64,000 bases of DNA from Telluria beijingensis (GCF_030770395.1 NZ_CP132480.1:102153-166152); one strand, 5' to 3'; shown: positions 38,873 to 49,888, numbered from the stretch's first letter. Program-made: numbers and translations. Notes: a model not told the origin generated them from the sequence alone.

Positions 38873-39520
38873 TTACAGCGCCCGCGCCCGCCGCCACTGG
38901 ATCAGTTCAGCGATGGTCAGGATCGGGAAAGCACGCTCCTCGGCGAACTGCTCGATCTGCTCGCCGCGCATCATGGTGCCGTCCGGGTTCATCAGCTCGC
39001 ACAGCACGGCGGCCGGTTGCAGGCCGGCCAGCTTGGCCAGGTCGACCGAGCCTTCGGTATGGCCGGCGCGGGACAGCACGCCGCCCGGCGTGGCGCGCAG
39101 CGGGAATACGTGGCCGGGCCGCACCAGGTCGTCCGGCTGGGCATTGCGCGCGATCGCGGCCTGGATCGTCGAGACACGGTCGGCGGCCGAGACACCGGTG
39201 GTCACGCCATGGCGGGCTTCGATCGAGACCGTGAATGGGGTGCCGTAGCGGCTGCCGTTCTCGGGCGCCATCGGCGGCAGCTCGAGCGCGCGCACCTTGT
39301 CGTCGGACAGGCACAGGCAGACGATGCCGCTGCATTCGCGGATCATCAGGGCCATGGTTTCAACACTCAGTTTTTCGGCGGCGACGATCAGGTCGGCCTC
39401 GTTTTCGCGGTCGAAGTCGTCGAGCAGGATGACGGGAATGCCGGCGCGCATGGCGGCCAGGGCGGCGGCGATACGGCCTTCCAGGTCGTTGCTGTGAAGG
39501 GTGTAGGTAGGGACTAACAT
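38873..39520 (-). CDS. ribB: 3,4-dihydroxy-2-butanone 4-phosphate synthase
   Basis: RibB converts ribulose 5-phosphate to 3,4-dihydroxy-2-butanone 4-phosphate and formate, a riboflavin precursor step. The 215-residue product is the monofunctional form, without a RibA domain. The active-site regions [51 protein letters not shown] and [28 protein letters not shown] are all present. The start is the ATG complementary to 39518-39520, preceded by GAGGAG. An FMN riboswitch lies upstream. Confidence 0.96.
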   Translation of the reverse strand: MLVPTYTLHSNDLEGRIAAALAAMRAGIPVILLDDFDRENEADLIVAAEKLSVETMALMIRECSGIVCLCLSDDKVRALELPPMAPENGSRYGTPFTVSIEARHGVTTGVSAADRVSTIQAAIARNAQPDDLVRPGHVFPLRATPGGVLSRAGHTEGSVDLAKLAGLQPAAVLCELMNPDGTMMRGEQIEQFAEERAFPILTIAELIQWRRARAL

Positions 39521-39623
39521 GTGAAACGCTCCTCGCATGGGTTGGCGAAAAACGCATCAGGGCAAAGCGAGACCGCGCACCTGTTCAACCGCAGTATGCA
39601 GGTGACCAGGCGCATGACAGCGC

Positions 39624-39772
39624 ACATCTTCTTTCATCCGGACTATACCGTCGGCCCTGGCTTCTCACCAGGTCTGCTGACCCTGTTCAGTGACAACCTG
39701 AACAGGCGCTCGCGGGCTCGACCTGTGAAGGTCATACCGCCGGTGGGGAATTGCACCCCGCCCCGAAGACGT
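39624..39772 (-). promoter_or_regulatory. FMN riboswitch (RFN element) upstream of ribB
   Basis: Read on the minus strand, the region starts ACGTCTTCGGGGCGGGGTGC, continues with AATTCCCCACCGGCGGTAT, and ends with GCCGACGGTATAGTCCGGAT and GAAAGAAGATG. These are the conserved RFN segments. Closing stem P1 is ACGTCTTC (39772-39765) with GAAGATGT (39631-39624). It lies 104 nt before the ribB start and senses FMN. A CACCTG/CAGGTG hairpin between the element and the start codon may form part of the expression platform. Confidence 0.95.
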
Positions 39773-39808
39773 AATTACAGTGTGATTGCCTGTTGGATAG
39801 GCGAGGGG

Positions 39809-39814
39809 ATTGTA
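39809..39814 (-). promoter_or_regulatory. -10 element upstream of the FMN riboswitch
   Basis: TACAAT on the minus strand, about 37 bp before the riboswitch 5' end, is the best promoter candidate in the gap between gloA and the riboswitch. No clear -35. Confidence 0.35.
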
Positions 39815-39842
39815 GCAGCGAGCAAAAGTTTCTGCTTGGGGT

Positions 39843-40256
39843 CTAGTTGCTCAGCCCACCGCCGCCAGCATGGTCGGCACGTTCGATCAGTTCGACCTTG
39901 TAGCCATCGGGATCGGTGATGAAGGCGATCACGGTGGTGCCGCCCTTGACCGGACCCGGTTCGCGGGTGATGTTGCCGCCGGCCGCGCGCACCTGGTCGC
40001 AGGTAGCGTAGATGTCTTCGGCCGAGATCGCGATGTGGCCGTAGGCGCTGCCCATGTCGTAGCTGTCGGTGCCCCAGTTATAGGTCAGCTCGAGCTCGGC
40101 GTGGTCGGGGTTGCTGCCGTAGCCGAGGAAGGCCAGGCTGTACTTGTACTCCGGGTTGTCGCTGGTGCGCAGCAGTTTCATGCCCAGCACCTTGGTGTAG
40201 AAGTCGATGGAGCGTTGCAGGTCGCCGACCCTCAACATGGTATGCAGGATGCGCAT
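39843..40256 (-). CDS. gloA: Lactoylglutathione lyase (glyoxalase I)
   Basis: GloA converts the methylglyoxal-glutathione hemithioacetal to lactoylglutathione. The 137-residue product has the metal ligands His5 (RILHTMLRV), Glu56 in the AELELTYNW strand, His (YGHIAI) and the C-terminal Glu (GYKVELIER), the layout of the Ni-dependent bacterial enzyme. [12 protein letters not shown] is also conserved. Confidence 0.96.
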   Translation of the reverse strand: MRILHTMLRVGDLQRSIDFYTKVLGMKLLRTSDNPEYKYSLAFLGYGSNPDHAELELTYNWGTDSYDMGSAYGHIAISAEDIYATCDQVRAAGGNITREPGPVKGGTTVIAFITDPDGYKVELIERADHAGGGGLSN

Positions 40257-40355
40257 TTTGGCTTGCCCTATGTGTTTCGAAGAACCGCCATTTTATGCGT
40301 TCGACGGCTTCCTTGCCGGAGCCGCCGAAGGCAGGACGGCCCGCGGCACGCCGGA

Positions 40356-40787
40356 TCAGTTCTCGAGCCTGGCGTCGAGCGTGATCTTCGCGTTCAGCAG
40401 TTTCGAGACCGGGCAGTTTTCCTTGGCCGTGTTGGCTGCCTTGTCGAAGGCTTCCTGGCTGGCGCCGGGGATCTTCGCCACCAGCTCCAGGTGCACCGCC
40501 GTGATCGAGAAGCCGTCATCGACTTTTTCCATCGACACGGTCGCCTTGGTGCGCAGCTCGTCGGCGGTGAGGTTGGCCTTGCCCAGTTGGCCCGACAGCG
40601 CCATCGTGAAGCAGCCGGCGTGGGCTGCGCCGATCAGCTCTTCGGGATTGGTGCCCGGTGCGTCCTCGAAGCGGGTATTGAAGCCGTAAGGCTGGTCCTT
40701 GAGAGCGCCGCTGCCGGTCGAGACCTGGCCTTTGCCGTCCTTGATACCGCCGCTCCAGACGGCGCTGCCATCGCGTTTGATCGTCAT
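40356..40787 (-). CDS. osmC: OsmC-family hydroperoxide reductase
   Basis: The 143-residue product begins MTIKRDGSAVWSGGIKDG, typical of OsmC rather than Ohr, and carries both redox cysteines: AHAGCFTMAL and ENCPVSKLL. It reduces organic hydroperoxides in the cytoplasm. The start codon (complement of 40785-40787) has an excellent RBS, AGGAAGT. The upstream gene on the same strand ends 4 bp before it, so the two are co-transcribed. A second family member (Ohr) is encoded at 45221. Confidence 0.92.
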   Translation of the reverse strand: MTIKRDGSAVWSGGIKDGKGQVSTGSGALKDQPYGFNTRFEDAPGTNPEELIGAAHAGCFTMALSGQLGKANLTADELRTKATVSMEKVDDGFSITAVHLELVAKIPGASQEAFDKAANTAKENCPVSKLLNAKITLDARLEN

Positions 40788-40791
40788 CTGT

Positions 40792-41115
40792 TTACTTCCT
40801 TTCCTTGTCGTCGTTGTCTTCGGGTGCAGGCTCGGCGTCGTGGTCGCGCATGTCGCGATGCCGGTCGGGCTGCGGCTTGGCCTGGCCGCTGGCGCCGGGG
40901 GCGGGATCGACCGCCTCCGAGATGCCGGGCGTGTTGCGCGAGTCGGTGTCAACCAGGCCCTGCTCGAGGTCCTTGGCCGCCTGCTTCATGACGCCGCGCG
41001 GCTCCTGGTCTTGCCCATCGGGCGTCTCGTCGCGTTCATGCGGCTGGCGTTTGACGCCATCGTTGCTCATCGGTTCCTTGGTATTGACGAACCGGTCCTT
41101 GGATTCGGTGACCAT
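40792..41115 (-). CDS. Hydrophilic, probably disordered protein of unknown function (107 aa)
   Basis: I do not recognise the family. The product is almost wholly charged and polar (many Asp, Glu, Lys, Arg, Pro) with no hydrophobic core, e.g. QPHERDETPDGQDQEPRG and PDRHRDMRDHDAEPAPEDND. The start has a clear RBS (AAAGGAG). It lies directly upstream of osmC, 4 bp apart, which suggests a stress-related role in the style of hydrophilins; this is inference. Confidence 0.65.
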   Translation of the reverse strand: MVTESKDRFVNTKEPMSNDGVKRQPHERDETPDGQDQEPRGVMKQAAKDLEQGLVDTDSRNTPGISEAVDPAPGASGQAKPQPDRHRDMRDHDAEPAPEDNDDKERK

Positions 41116-41260
41116 GGTGCTCTCCTTTGCATTTTCGTCATCATCATCCTAACGGTCTGCCAGTGAACGGGTCGCGCAATTGAATCGCGTAATTTGAAGA
41201 TGCTTTTTTGCAATTACATGGCTAAGATGGGAGGCTGAATGTATTGACCGAAGGCGCGCC

Positions 41261-42172
41261 GTGAGCACCGACACCCTGAGCCACCACACCGACATCGCCT
41301 GCAAGAACTGTGGCGCGACCACGCAGGGCAACTACTGCCAGCAATGCGGGCAGGCCACCCACCTGCATGTGCCGAGCGCGCGCGAATTCCTGCACGAGTT
41401 CATCGCCCATTACGTGGCGCTGGAAGGCAAGCTGTGGAAGACACTGGCCCTGCTGATCGCCCGCCCGGGGGTGCTGACCCGCGAATACATCGAGGGGCGG
41501 CGCGTACGCTACCTGGAGCCGCTGCGCGTCTATCTCACATTCAGCATCATCTTCTTCGCCATCTTCAAGCTCAGTGGAACGGAGATGTTGATCCAACTGG
41601 GCGATCCGACGCCCGAGCTGGCGGCTGCGGTGGCCGACGGCCGCGCCAAGGACACCCTGTTCGGCCCAGCGCTGCCCGAACATGCCGATCAGTTCGAAAG
41701 AACAGTCGGCAAGGTAAAGGAGCGCACCAGCACGATGCATCCGGTGTTGCAGGAAAAAGTGGCGCGCTTCTCCGCCATGTCGCCGCAAGAACAGAGGGCG
41801 GCATTCAAGCTGGTGTTCTTCAGCTACACGCCCTACGCGATCTTCGCCATGATGCCGCTGTTCGCGTTCTACCTGAAGCTGCTGTACCTGGGGTCGGGGC
41901 GTCGCTACGGCGAACACTTCCTGTTCGCCCTGCATACCAATGCCTTCGCCTTCATGCTGCTGTCGGCGATGATCCTTGTGCCCGCCAGCTGGAGCTTCGT
42001 TGTCTTCATGCTGCTGGTCTGGCTGACGTTTTACCTGCCAGTGGCGATGCGCCGCGTCTATGGCGGCGGCTGGACCGTGACCATCGTGCGCTGGCTCCTG
42101 CTGATTTTCGCCCACACGATCAGCATCGCCTCGGCCGTATTGACGGTGTTCAGCCAGGTACTGATGACCTGA
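41261..42172 (+). CDS. DUF3667 membrane protein with zinc ribbon
   Basis: The 303-residue protein begins with a zinc ribbon (CKNCGATTQGNYCQQCGQ, four cysteines), continues with the DUF3667-like segment LLIARPGVLTREYIEGRRVRYLEPLRVYLTFS, and has several transmembrane helices in the second half (about residues 90-110, 185-205, 220-240, 240-260 and 270-295). It starts at GTG 41261. The function is unknown. It is followed by the LexA-controlled nadK-recN operon. Confidence 0.8.
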   Translation: MSTDTLSHHTDIACKNCGATTQGNYCQQCGQATHLHVPSAREFLHEFIAHYVALEGKLWKTLALLIARPGVLTREYIEGRRVRYLEPLRVYLTFSIIFFAIFKLSGTEMLIQLGDPTPELAAAVADGRAKDTLFGPALPEHADQFERTVGKVKERTSTMHPVLQEKVARFSAMSPQEQRAAFKLVFFSYTPYAIFAMMPLFAFYLKLLYLGSGRRYGEHFLFALHTNAFAFMLLSAMILVPASWSFVVFMLLVWLTFYLPVAMRRVYGGGWTVTIVRWLLLIFAHTISIASAVLTVFSQVLMT

Positions 42173-42202
42173 ACTTGCAGGTCAGGGGCGGCGCCCGCTA
42201 TA

Positions 42203-42218
42203 CTGTTCATCTATACAG
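42203..42218 (+). promoter_or_regulatory. LexA (SOS) box before nadK-recN
   Basis: CTGTTCATCTATACAG fits CTG-N10-CAG. It overlaps a TATACT -10 (42199-42204), the same arrangement as the box at 21573-21588. RecN is a classical SOS gene, so control of the nadK-recN transcript by LexA is expected. Confidence 0.82.
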
Positions 42219-42302
42219 TAATGGCCGAGCGCCGTATGGCAGCCGCAGGGATTATCGGTTAATCTCCAGCGTGTCGTTCAACCCTATACCGCAGAGACCG
42301 TC

Positions 42303-43205
42303 ATGCCCGCTTCGCCCCAACCGCAACAGATCATCGCGCTCGTGGTGCGGCACAATACGGCAGGTGTCGAAGAGCCGGTCGGCCGCATCCGCGATTTCCT
42401 GCAAGCGGCGGGCTACCGCGTAGTCTTCGAAGCCGATACCGCGGCCAATCTGCAGCTCGATCATATCGATTCGATGACCGTGGCCGAGATCGGCGCGCAG
42501 GCCAGGATCGGCATCGTGGTCGGCGGCGACGGCACCATGCTGGGCATCGCGCGCCAGTTGGCCGAATACGACATCGCCCTGGTCGGCATCAACCTGGGCC
42601 GGCTCGGCTTCATCACCGACATCCCGCTCGACGACATGCTGCCGGCACTGGGTGAGATCCTGCAGGGCCGCTCGCGCGCCGAAGAACGCACCCTGCTCGA
42701 GGCGCGCGTGATGCGCGACGGCGAGCAGATCTTCTGCAGCGTGGCCGTCAACGACGTGGTGGTGGCGCGCGGCACCGGCGCCGGCATGGTCGAACTCAAG
42801 CTGACCGTCGACGGCCAGTTCATGTACAACCAGCGCTCGGACGGCCTGATCGTGTCCACGCCCACCGGCTCCACGGCGTATGCGCTGTCGGCCGGCGGGC
42901 CGTTGCTGCATCCGAGCCTGGGTGGCACGGTGCTGGTGCCGATCGCGCCGCATGCGCTGTCGAACCGGCCGATCGTGGTGCCCGATACCAGCGAGATCGT
43001 GGTCGAGCTGGTCAGCGGGCGCGACATCAGCGTGAACTTCGACATGCAGACCTTCACCAGCCTGCAACTGGGCGACCAGATCGTCATCTCGCGCTCGCCG
43101 CACACGATCACCTTCCTGCATCCGCTCGACTGGAGCTACTACCACACGCTGCGCCAGAAGCTGCACTGGAACGAATACCCCACCAACGACGGCCGGCTCA
43201 AGTAA
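42303..43205 (+). CDS. nadK: NAD kinase
   Basis: NadK phosphorylates NAD to NADP. The 300-residue product has the diphosphate loop GIVVGGDGTMLGIAR, the conserved DGLIVSTPTGSTAYALSAGGP and a C-terminal HPLDWSYYHTLRQKLHW tail. In this genome it precedes recN by 65 bp, the order known from other Burkholderiales, and a LexA box precedes it, so NAD kinase may rise with the SOS response. Confidence 0.96.
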   Translation: MPASPQPQQIIALVVRHNTAGVEEPVGRIRDFLQAAGYRVVFEADTAANLQLDHIDSMTVAEIGAQARIGIVVGGDGTMLGIARQLAEYDIALVGINLGRLGFITDIPLDDMLPALGEILQGRSRAEERTLLEARVMRDGEQIFCSVAVNDVVVARGTGAGMVELKLTVDGQFMYNQRSDGLIVSTPTGSTAYALSAGGPLLHPSLGGTVLVPIAPHALSNRPIVVPDTSEIVVELVSGRDISVNFDMQTFTSLQLGDQIVISRSPHTITFLHPLDWSYYHTLRQKLHWNEYPTNDGRLK

Positions 43206-43270
43206 CACGCCGGCTTCATCGTCCGACTCGTCCGCCACAGAATCGCCAATCACCGGAGACCCGATTTTTC

Positions 43271-44935
43271 ATGCTGCGCACACTGACCATCCGCGACTTC
43301 GTCATCGTCGACGCCATCGAACTGGAGTTCTCGAACGGCTTTTCGGTGTTCACCGGCGAGACCGGCGCCGGCAAGTCGATCCTGATCGATGCGCTGCAAC
43401 TGGCGCTGGGCGGGCGCGGCGACGCCAGCATGGTGCGCGAAGGCGCGGCCAAGGCCGATATCACGGCCGATTTTTCGCCGACCGAGGCGGCCAGTGCCTG
43501 GCTGGTGCAGCATGAATTCGCCGTGGAGGAGGGCGGGGCGCTGCTGCGGCGCGTGATCGACAACGCCGGCCGCTCCAAGGCCTATATCAATGGCGTGGCT
43601 GCTACCGCGGCCCAGTTGCGCGAACTGGGCGAGCTGCTGGTCGACATCCACGGCCAGCATGCCCACCAGTCGCTGCTTAAGCCGGACGCCCAGCGCGCGC
43701 TGCTCGACAACCAGATCGCGGTGCGCGATCCGCAGGCGCGGATCGAGGCGCAAGAGGTGTCGCAAGCCTGGCGCGCCTGGCGCGCGCTGGTGCGCCAGCG
43801 CGAAGAGTACGAGACCAATGCCAAGAACGTGCTGATCGAACGCGAGCGCCTCGAGTGGCAGGTGAGCGAGCTCGACAAGCTGGCGCCGAAGGCCGGCGAG
43901 TGGGTCGAGATCAGCAATGAACACAGCCGCCTTTCCCACGCCGCCAGCCTGCTCGAAGGCGCGCAGGAAGCGCTGGCGGCGATCTCGGAATCGGAGCATC
44001 CGATCCTGTCGCAGCTGTCTTCGCTCAATGCCAAGCTGGGCAAGCTGGTCGACGTCGACGCCCAATTGCAGGCGGTGCTCGACTGCATGGAGCCGGCCCG
44101 CATCCAGCTGCAGGAGGCAGTGTCCGAGCTGAACAACTACATCGACAAGGTCGAACTCGACCCCGACCGCCTGCGCGAAGTCGATGTCCGCATGGACGCG
44201 CTGCACAGCGCTGCCCGCAAGTACCGCGTCACGCCTGAAGAACTGCCACAAGAGCACGCGGCGCTCGGCATCAAGCTGCGCCAGCTGGCCGATGCCACCG
44301 ATATCGAGGGCTTGCGCAAGCAGGAAGAAAAAGCCAAGGGTGTGTATATGGACGTGGCCGGGCGGCTGTCGAAGCGCCGCACCAAGGCCGCTCTTGAGCT
44401 CGGCACGCAGGTGACGGCGGCGATGCAGGAACTGAGCATGAGCGGCGGCAGTTTTGCCATCGGTCTCAATAGCGGCGAGCCGGGCGCGCATGGCCTGGAA
44501 CAGGTCGAGTTCCTGGTCGCCGGCCACGCCGGTGTGGCGCCGCGGCCGTTGGCCAAGGTGGCGTCGGGCGGCGAACTGGCGCGCATCTCGCTGGCGATCT
44601 CGGTCATCACGTCCAACGCGACCACGGTGCCGACCCTGATCTTCGACGAAGTCGACACCGGCATCGGCGGCGGCGTGGCCGAGGTGGTGGGGCGCCTGTT
44701 GAAACGCCTGGGCCAGCAGCGGCAAGTGCTGTGCGTGACCCACCTGCCGCAGGTCGCGAGCCAGGCCAACCAGCACTTCCAGGTGGCCAAGGGCACGACC
44801 GGCGAGGGCCGCACGGTATCGCGCATCGACGTGCTCGATAGCCGCGCGCGGGTCGAAGAGGTGGCGCGCATGCTGGGCGGGATCGAGATTACCGAGACTA
44901 CGCGCAAGCATGCGCGGGAGTTGCTGGCTTCGTGA
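43271..44935 (+). CDS. recN: DNA repair protein RecN
   Basis: RecN is an SMC-like ATPase for double-strand break repair. The 554-residue product has Walker A GETGAGKS near the N-terminus (FTGETGAGKSILIDALQLAL), a long coiled coil in the middle, the ABC signature ASGGELARISLA and Walker B TLIFDEVDTGIGGG, followed by CVTHLPQVASQANQHF. It ends before a family B repeat pair. Its promoter is probably the LexA-controlled one before nadK. Confidence 0.97.
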   Translation: MLRTLTIRDFVIVDAIELEFSNGFSVFTGETGAGKSILIDALQLALGGRGDASMVREGAAKADITADFSPTEAASAWLVQHEFAVEEGGALLRRVIDNAGRSKAYINGVAATAAQLRELGELLVDIHGQHAHQSLLKPDAQRALLDNQIAVRDPQARIEAQEVSQAWRAWRALVRQREEYETNAKNVLIERERLEWQVSELDKLAPKAGEWVEISNEHSRLSHAASLLEGAQEALAAISESEHPILSQLSSLNAKLGKLVDVDAQLQAVLDCMEPARIQLQEAVSELNNYIDKVELDPDRLREVDVRMDALHSAARKYRVTPEELPQEHAALGIKLRQLADATDIEGLRKQEEKAKGVYMDVAGRLSKRRTKAALELGTQVTAAMQELSMSGGSFAIGLNSGEPGAHGLEQVEFLVAGHAGVAPRPLAKVASGGELARISLAISVITSNATTVPTLIFDEVDTGIGGGVAEVVGRLLKRLGQQRQVLCVTHLPQVASQANQHFQVAKGTTGEGRTVSRIDVLDSRARVEEVARMLGGIEITETTRKHARELLAS

Positions 44936-44964
44936 CGACGCTGAAGTAGCCCGCAGCCTCAGCA

Positions 44965-45069
44965 CGTCGTTCCCGCGAAGGCGGGAACCCAAGTTGGATG
45001 CGTACCATCACGGTTTGATGCAGCCGGCTGCTCGAAGGACTTGGGTTCCCGCCTTCGCGGGAACGACGT
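44965..45069. repeat. Inverted pair of family B palindromic repeats
   Basis: Left arm 44965-44994 (CGTCGTTCCCGCGAAGGCGG, then GAACCCAAGT). Right arm 45039-45069 is the inverse (ACTTGGGTTCCCGCC, then TTCGCGGGAACGACGT). The arms enclose 44 bp, almost the same spacing as the pair at 12538-12642. It lies after recN and may act as a 3' hairpin. The gap between recN and ohr holds no gene. Confidence 0.78.
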
Positions 45070-45220
45070 TATCAGGGCGCGGGCACCAGCGTAGTTCCCG
45101 ATCCGCACCTATCCAATTAGTCGTCATGTCGCTTTCTTCATTCTGTGGCAGAGTGATGTTCGACCTGCAGCCCTCACGCCGCAGCATCGTCCACCAACCT
45201 CAACCATGGAAGGAAATCGC

Positions 45221-45649
45221 ATGAGCATCGAAAAAGTCCTGTACCGCGCCCAAGCCACTTCGCAAGGCGGCCGTGAAGGCTCGTCCAAAAGTTCCGATGG
45301 CGTCCTTGACCTGAAACTGAGCACGCCAAAAGAACTGGGCGGTGGTGGCGGCCCGGGCACCAATCCGGAGCAGCTGTTCGCGGCCGGCTACTCGGCCTGC
45401 TTCCTCGGCGCCCTGAAATTCGTCGCCGGCCAGGCCAAGGTCACGCTGCCGCAAGACCTGACCATCACCGGCGACGTCGGCATCGGCCAGATCCCGACCG
45501 GCTTCGGCATCGAAGTCGACCTCACCATCTCGGCCCCCGGCATGGACAAGGCGCAGCTGGAAGAACTGGTCGAGAAAGCCCACATCGTCTGCCCTTATTC
45601 GAACGCCACCCGCGGCAATATCGACGTGCGCCGCCACGTGAACACCTGA
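45221..45649 (+). CDS. ohr: Organic hydroperoxide resistance protein Ohr
   Basis: Ohr reduces organic hydroperoxides using two cysteines. The 142-residue product has [14 protein letters not shown] and the redox cysteines in [14 protein letters not shown] and [14 protein letters not shown], the Ohr pattern (as opposed to OsmC). The ATG at 45221 follows AAGGAAA. No OhrR gene is adjacent. A 9-bp hairpin at 45670-45693 (TTCCGTGGC/GCCACGGAA) follows the gene. Confidence 0.94.
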   Translation: MSIEKVLYRAQATSQGGREGSSKSSDGVLDLKLSTPKELGGGGGPGTNPEQLFAAGYSACFLGALKFVAGQAKVTLPQDLTITGDVGIGQIPTGFGIEVDLTISAPGMDKAQLEELVEKAHIVCPYSNATRGNIDVRRHVNT

Positions 45650-45751
45650 TTCCCGGCAGATAAAACAGTTTCCGTGGCGGCAGCGCCACGGAAGGCGGTG
45701 GCGCCGCTCCGGCAAAGGAAGGCGCCATCCGATTTGCCGACAGCCCCCACT

Positions 45752-45757
45752 TATAAT
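45752..45757 (+). promoter_or_regulatory. -10 element of the hemH promoter
   Basis: A TATAAT lies 28 bp before the hemH ATG. No -35 at standard spacing is convincing. Confidence 0.45.
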
Positions 45758-45785
45758 AGACAGCTTATATTTTCTTCCACTGTCT

Positions 45786-46889
45786 ATGCCATTTCGTAAA
45801 GAACCGCCTCATCTCCACGGCGCCGTACCGCACAGCGCGATCGTCCTGGTCAACCTCGGCACCCCGGACGAGCCGACCCGTTCGAGCGTGCGCCGCTACC
45901 TGAAGCAGTTCCTGTCCGATCCGCGCGTGGTCGAGATCCCCAGCCGCATCTGGTGGTTCATCCTGAACCTGTTCATCCTGCCGTTTCGCTCCGGCCAGTC
46001 GGCCGCCAAGTACCGCACCATCTGGACCCGCGAGGGTTCGCCCCTGCGCATCCATACCGCCCAGCAGGCGGCCAGACTGCAGGCCATGCTGGCCGAACGC
46101 GGCCACGAAGACGTCAAGGTGGCGATGGCCATGCGCTACGGCTCGCCGGCGCTGCCCGACGTGCTCGACCAGTTGAAGGCCGACGGGTGCGACCGCATCG
46201 TCGTGCTGCCCGCCTACCCGCAATATTCCGGCACCACCACCGCCTCGATCTGGGACTCGGTATTCCAGCACTACGCCCGCGTGCGCAACGTGCCCGAGCT
46301 GCGCCTGGTGAAGCACTACCACGACCACGAAGGCTATATCCACGCGCTGCGCGACAATGTGCAGGCCTACTGGGACGCCCACGGCCGCGGCCAGAAGCTG
46401 GTGATGAGCTTCCACGGCACGCCCAAGCGCACCCTGGAACTGGGCGACCCGTATTTCTGCGAATGCCAGAAGACCGGGCGCCTGCTGGCGCAAGCGCTCG
46501 GCCTCGGGCCGGACGAGTACCTGGTCACTTTCCAGTCGCGCTTCGGCAAGGCCGAGTGGTTGCAGCCATACACCGCGCCGACCGTGCAGCAACTGGCGCG
46601 CGACGGGGTCGAGCGCATCGACGTCATCTGTCCGGGCTTCACCAGCGACTGCCTGGAGACGCTGGAAGAAATCTCGATGGAAGTGCGGCACGACTTCGAG
46701 TCCAACGGCGGCAAGGACTTCCATTACATCCCCTGCCTGAATGCCTCGCCTGCGTGGATCCGCGGCATGGCCGAAATCGCCGAGCAGCACCTGATCGGCT
46801 GGCCCACGATCCAGACCCCGGCCCAGCGCGAAGCGCGCCGCCTCGACGCCGAGCGCGGCGCGCAGAACGCGGCCCGCCTGGGCGCTTGA
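45786..46889 (+). CDS. hemH: Ferrochelatase
   Basis: HemH inserts Fe(II) into protoporphyrin IX, the last haem step. The 367-residue product has VNLGTPDEPT, YPQYSGTTTASIWD, the active-site His in MSFHGTPKRTLELGDPYFCE, the Glu in GFTSDCLETLEEISME and NASPAWI near the C-terminus. It stands between ohr and grpE; hemJ of the preceding step is at 12099. It is a single-gene transcription unit judging by the TATAAT and the long gap to grpE. Confidence 0.97.
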   Translation: MPFRKEPPHLHGAVPHSAIVLVNLGTPDEPTRSSVRRYLKQFLSDPRVVEIPSRIWWFILNLFILPFRSGQSAAKYRTIWTREGSPLRIHTAQQAARLQAMLAERGHEDVKVAMAMRYGSPALPDVLDQLKADGCDRIVVLPAYPQYSGTTTASIWDSVFQHYARVRNVPELRLVKHYHDHEGYIHALRDNVQAYWDAHGRGQKLVMSFHGTPKRTLELGDPYFCECQKTGRLLAQALGLGPDEYLVTFQSRFGKAEWLQPYTAPTVQQLARDGVERIDVICPGFTSDCLETLEEISMEVRHDFESNGGKDFHYIPCLNASPAWIRGMAEIAEQHLIGWPTIQTPAQREARRLDAERGAQNAARLGA

Positions 46890-46950
46890 GCCCGCCTGCC
46901 GGCGCCAGGCCGGCATCGATTCCATGGGCGCCACCAGCGCTTGCTTATTG

Positions 46951-46975
46951 ACAACCTGCTAAAATGCCAGGTTGT
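46951..46975. promoter_or_regulatory. Inverted repeat upstream of grpE
   Basis: ACAACCTG (46951-46958) pairs with CAGGTTGT (46968-46975), enclosing CTAAAATGC. It lies 54 bp before the sigma-32 -35 element. It could be an operator or the foot of a hairpin. No CIRCE-like sequence is present. Confidence 0.3.
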
Positions 46976-47028
46976 TGGTGCTGGGTGGCGTATTTATCCC
47001 ATTTTCAGATGACATCCCTGCAATTCCC

Positions 47029-47056
47029 CTTGAAATTGTAGGAGATCGCCCCATCT
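47029..47056 (+). promoter_or_regulatory. Sigma-32 (RpoH) promoter of grpE
   Basis: CTTGAAA (47029-47035) and CCCCATCT (47049-47056) with 13 bp between them match the E. coli sigma-32 consensus (CTTGAAA, CCCCATNT). It lies 68 bp before the grpE start. Confidence 0.88.
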
Positions 47057-47124
47057 GGGGCGCTGTGTATCGATCAGGATACGTTTTCAACTCAGCCAAG
47101 TCCTTGATTCTAGGAGTTTTTCCG

Positions 47125-47700
47125 ATGCAAGACCAAGAAAACAAAGAGGTGCTCGACCAGCAACCTGGCGAAGCGCCTGTCGCTGACGCCACTGAGGGTG
47201 CGAACGCCCAAGCCGAAGCGCCTGCCGCGCCATCCGCCGAGCCAGGCCTCGAAGAACAACTGAGCGCCACCGAAGCCAAGCTGGCCGAAATGCATGACGC
47301 CTTCATGCGCGCCAAGGCCGAGGCCGATAACATCCGCCGCCGCGCCCAGGAAGACGTGAGCAAGGCCCACAAATTCGCCATCGAAAGCTTCGCCGAGGCC
47401 ATGGTGCCGGTGCGCGACAGCCTGGAAATGGCCGTCAAGGTCGAAGCCCCGACGGTCGAGTCGATCAAGGAAGGCGTCGAAATGACGCTCAAGCAGCTCA
47501 CCGCTGCTTTCGAGAAGAACCGCCTGGTCGAAGTCATGCCGCAGCCGGGCGACAAGCTGGACCCGAACAAGCACCAGGCCGTGGCCGTCGTGCCGTCGGA
47601 GCAGGAAGCCAATACCGTGGTCACCGTGCTGCAAAAGGGCTACATGATCGCCGACCGCCTGCTGCGTCCGGCCATCGTGACCGCCGCGGCGCCGAAATAA
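47125..47700 (+). CDS. grpE: Nucleotide exchange factor GrpE
   Basis: GrpE releases ADP from DnaK. The 191-residue product has an acidic, Ala-rich N-terminal tail, the long dimerisation helix ([36 protein letters not shown]) and the beta-wing with [23 protein letters not shown] and [16 protein letters not shown]. The start at 47125 follows TAGGAGT; the frame is open upstream but overlaps the heat-shock promoter. dnaK follows after 121 bp. Confidence 0.96.
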   Translation: MQDQENKEVLDQQPGEAPVADATEGANAQAEAPAAPSAEPGLEEQLSATEAKLAEMHDAFMRAKAEADNIRRRAQEDVSKAHKFAIESFAEAMVPVRDSLEMAVKVEAPTVESIKEGVEMTLKQLTAAFEKNRLVEVMPQPGDKLDPNKHQAVAVVPSEQEANTVVTVLQKGYMIADRLLRPAIVTAAAPK

Positions 47701-47752
47701 GGAGCGGCAGCGGCATCTGTGTGTGTTCTAACTGACGCTGTCAACTGAGCCA

Positions 47753-47781
47753 CTTGAAAGCACGCTGCTCCTTCCCAATAT
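47753..47781 (+). promoter_or_regulatory. Second sigma-32-like promoter, before dnaK
   Basis: CTTGAAA (47753-47759) and CCCAATAT (47774-47781) with 14 bp between them match the sigma-32 consensus with one mismatch in the -10 box. It lies 41 bp before the dnaK start, so dnaK can be transcribed separately from grpE. Confidence 0.75.
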
Positions 47782-47821
47782 TGAATCCATCAGAAATCCA
47801 CAAATACTAAAGGAACACATC

Positions 47822-49768
<1,947 letters not shown>

Positions 49769-49808
49769 GCGTCTTTGGCGCGGGATTGACTACTTTCCCG
49801 CGCACAGG

Positions 49809-49848
49809 CCGAGCCGACACCTTTACTGGTCATCGGCTCGGTTTTTTT
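49809..49848 (+). terminator. Rho-independent terminator after dnaK
   Basis: Stem CCGAGCCGA (49809-49817) pairs with TCGGCTCGG (49833-49841), then seven T (49842-49848). A second hairpin, GCGCGGGA/TCCCGCGC (49778-49803), precedes it without a T tract. The structure probably lowers dnaJ relative to dnaK. Confidence 0.88.
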
Positions 49849-49888
49849 GGTTTCAACACATCAGATGCAGACAAATTAGGTGCCGACC

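Noticed and set aside
46948..46965. TTGACA followed by TAAAAT as a vegetative grpE promoter
   Set aside because: The two boxes are only 6 bp apart, far from the 16-18 bp needed.
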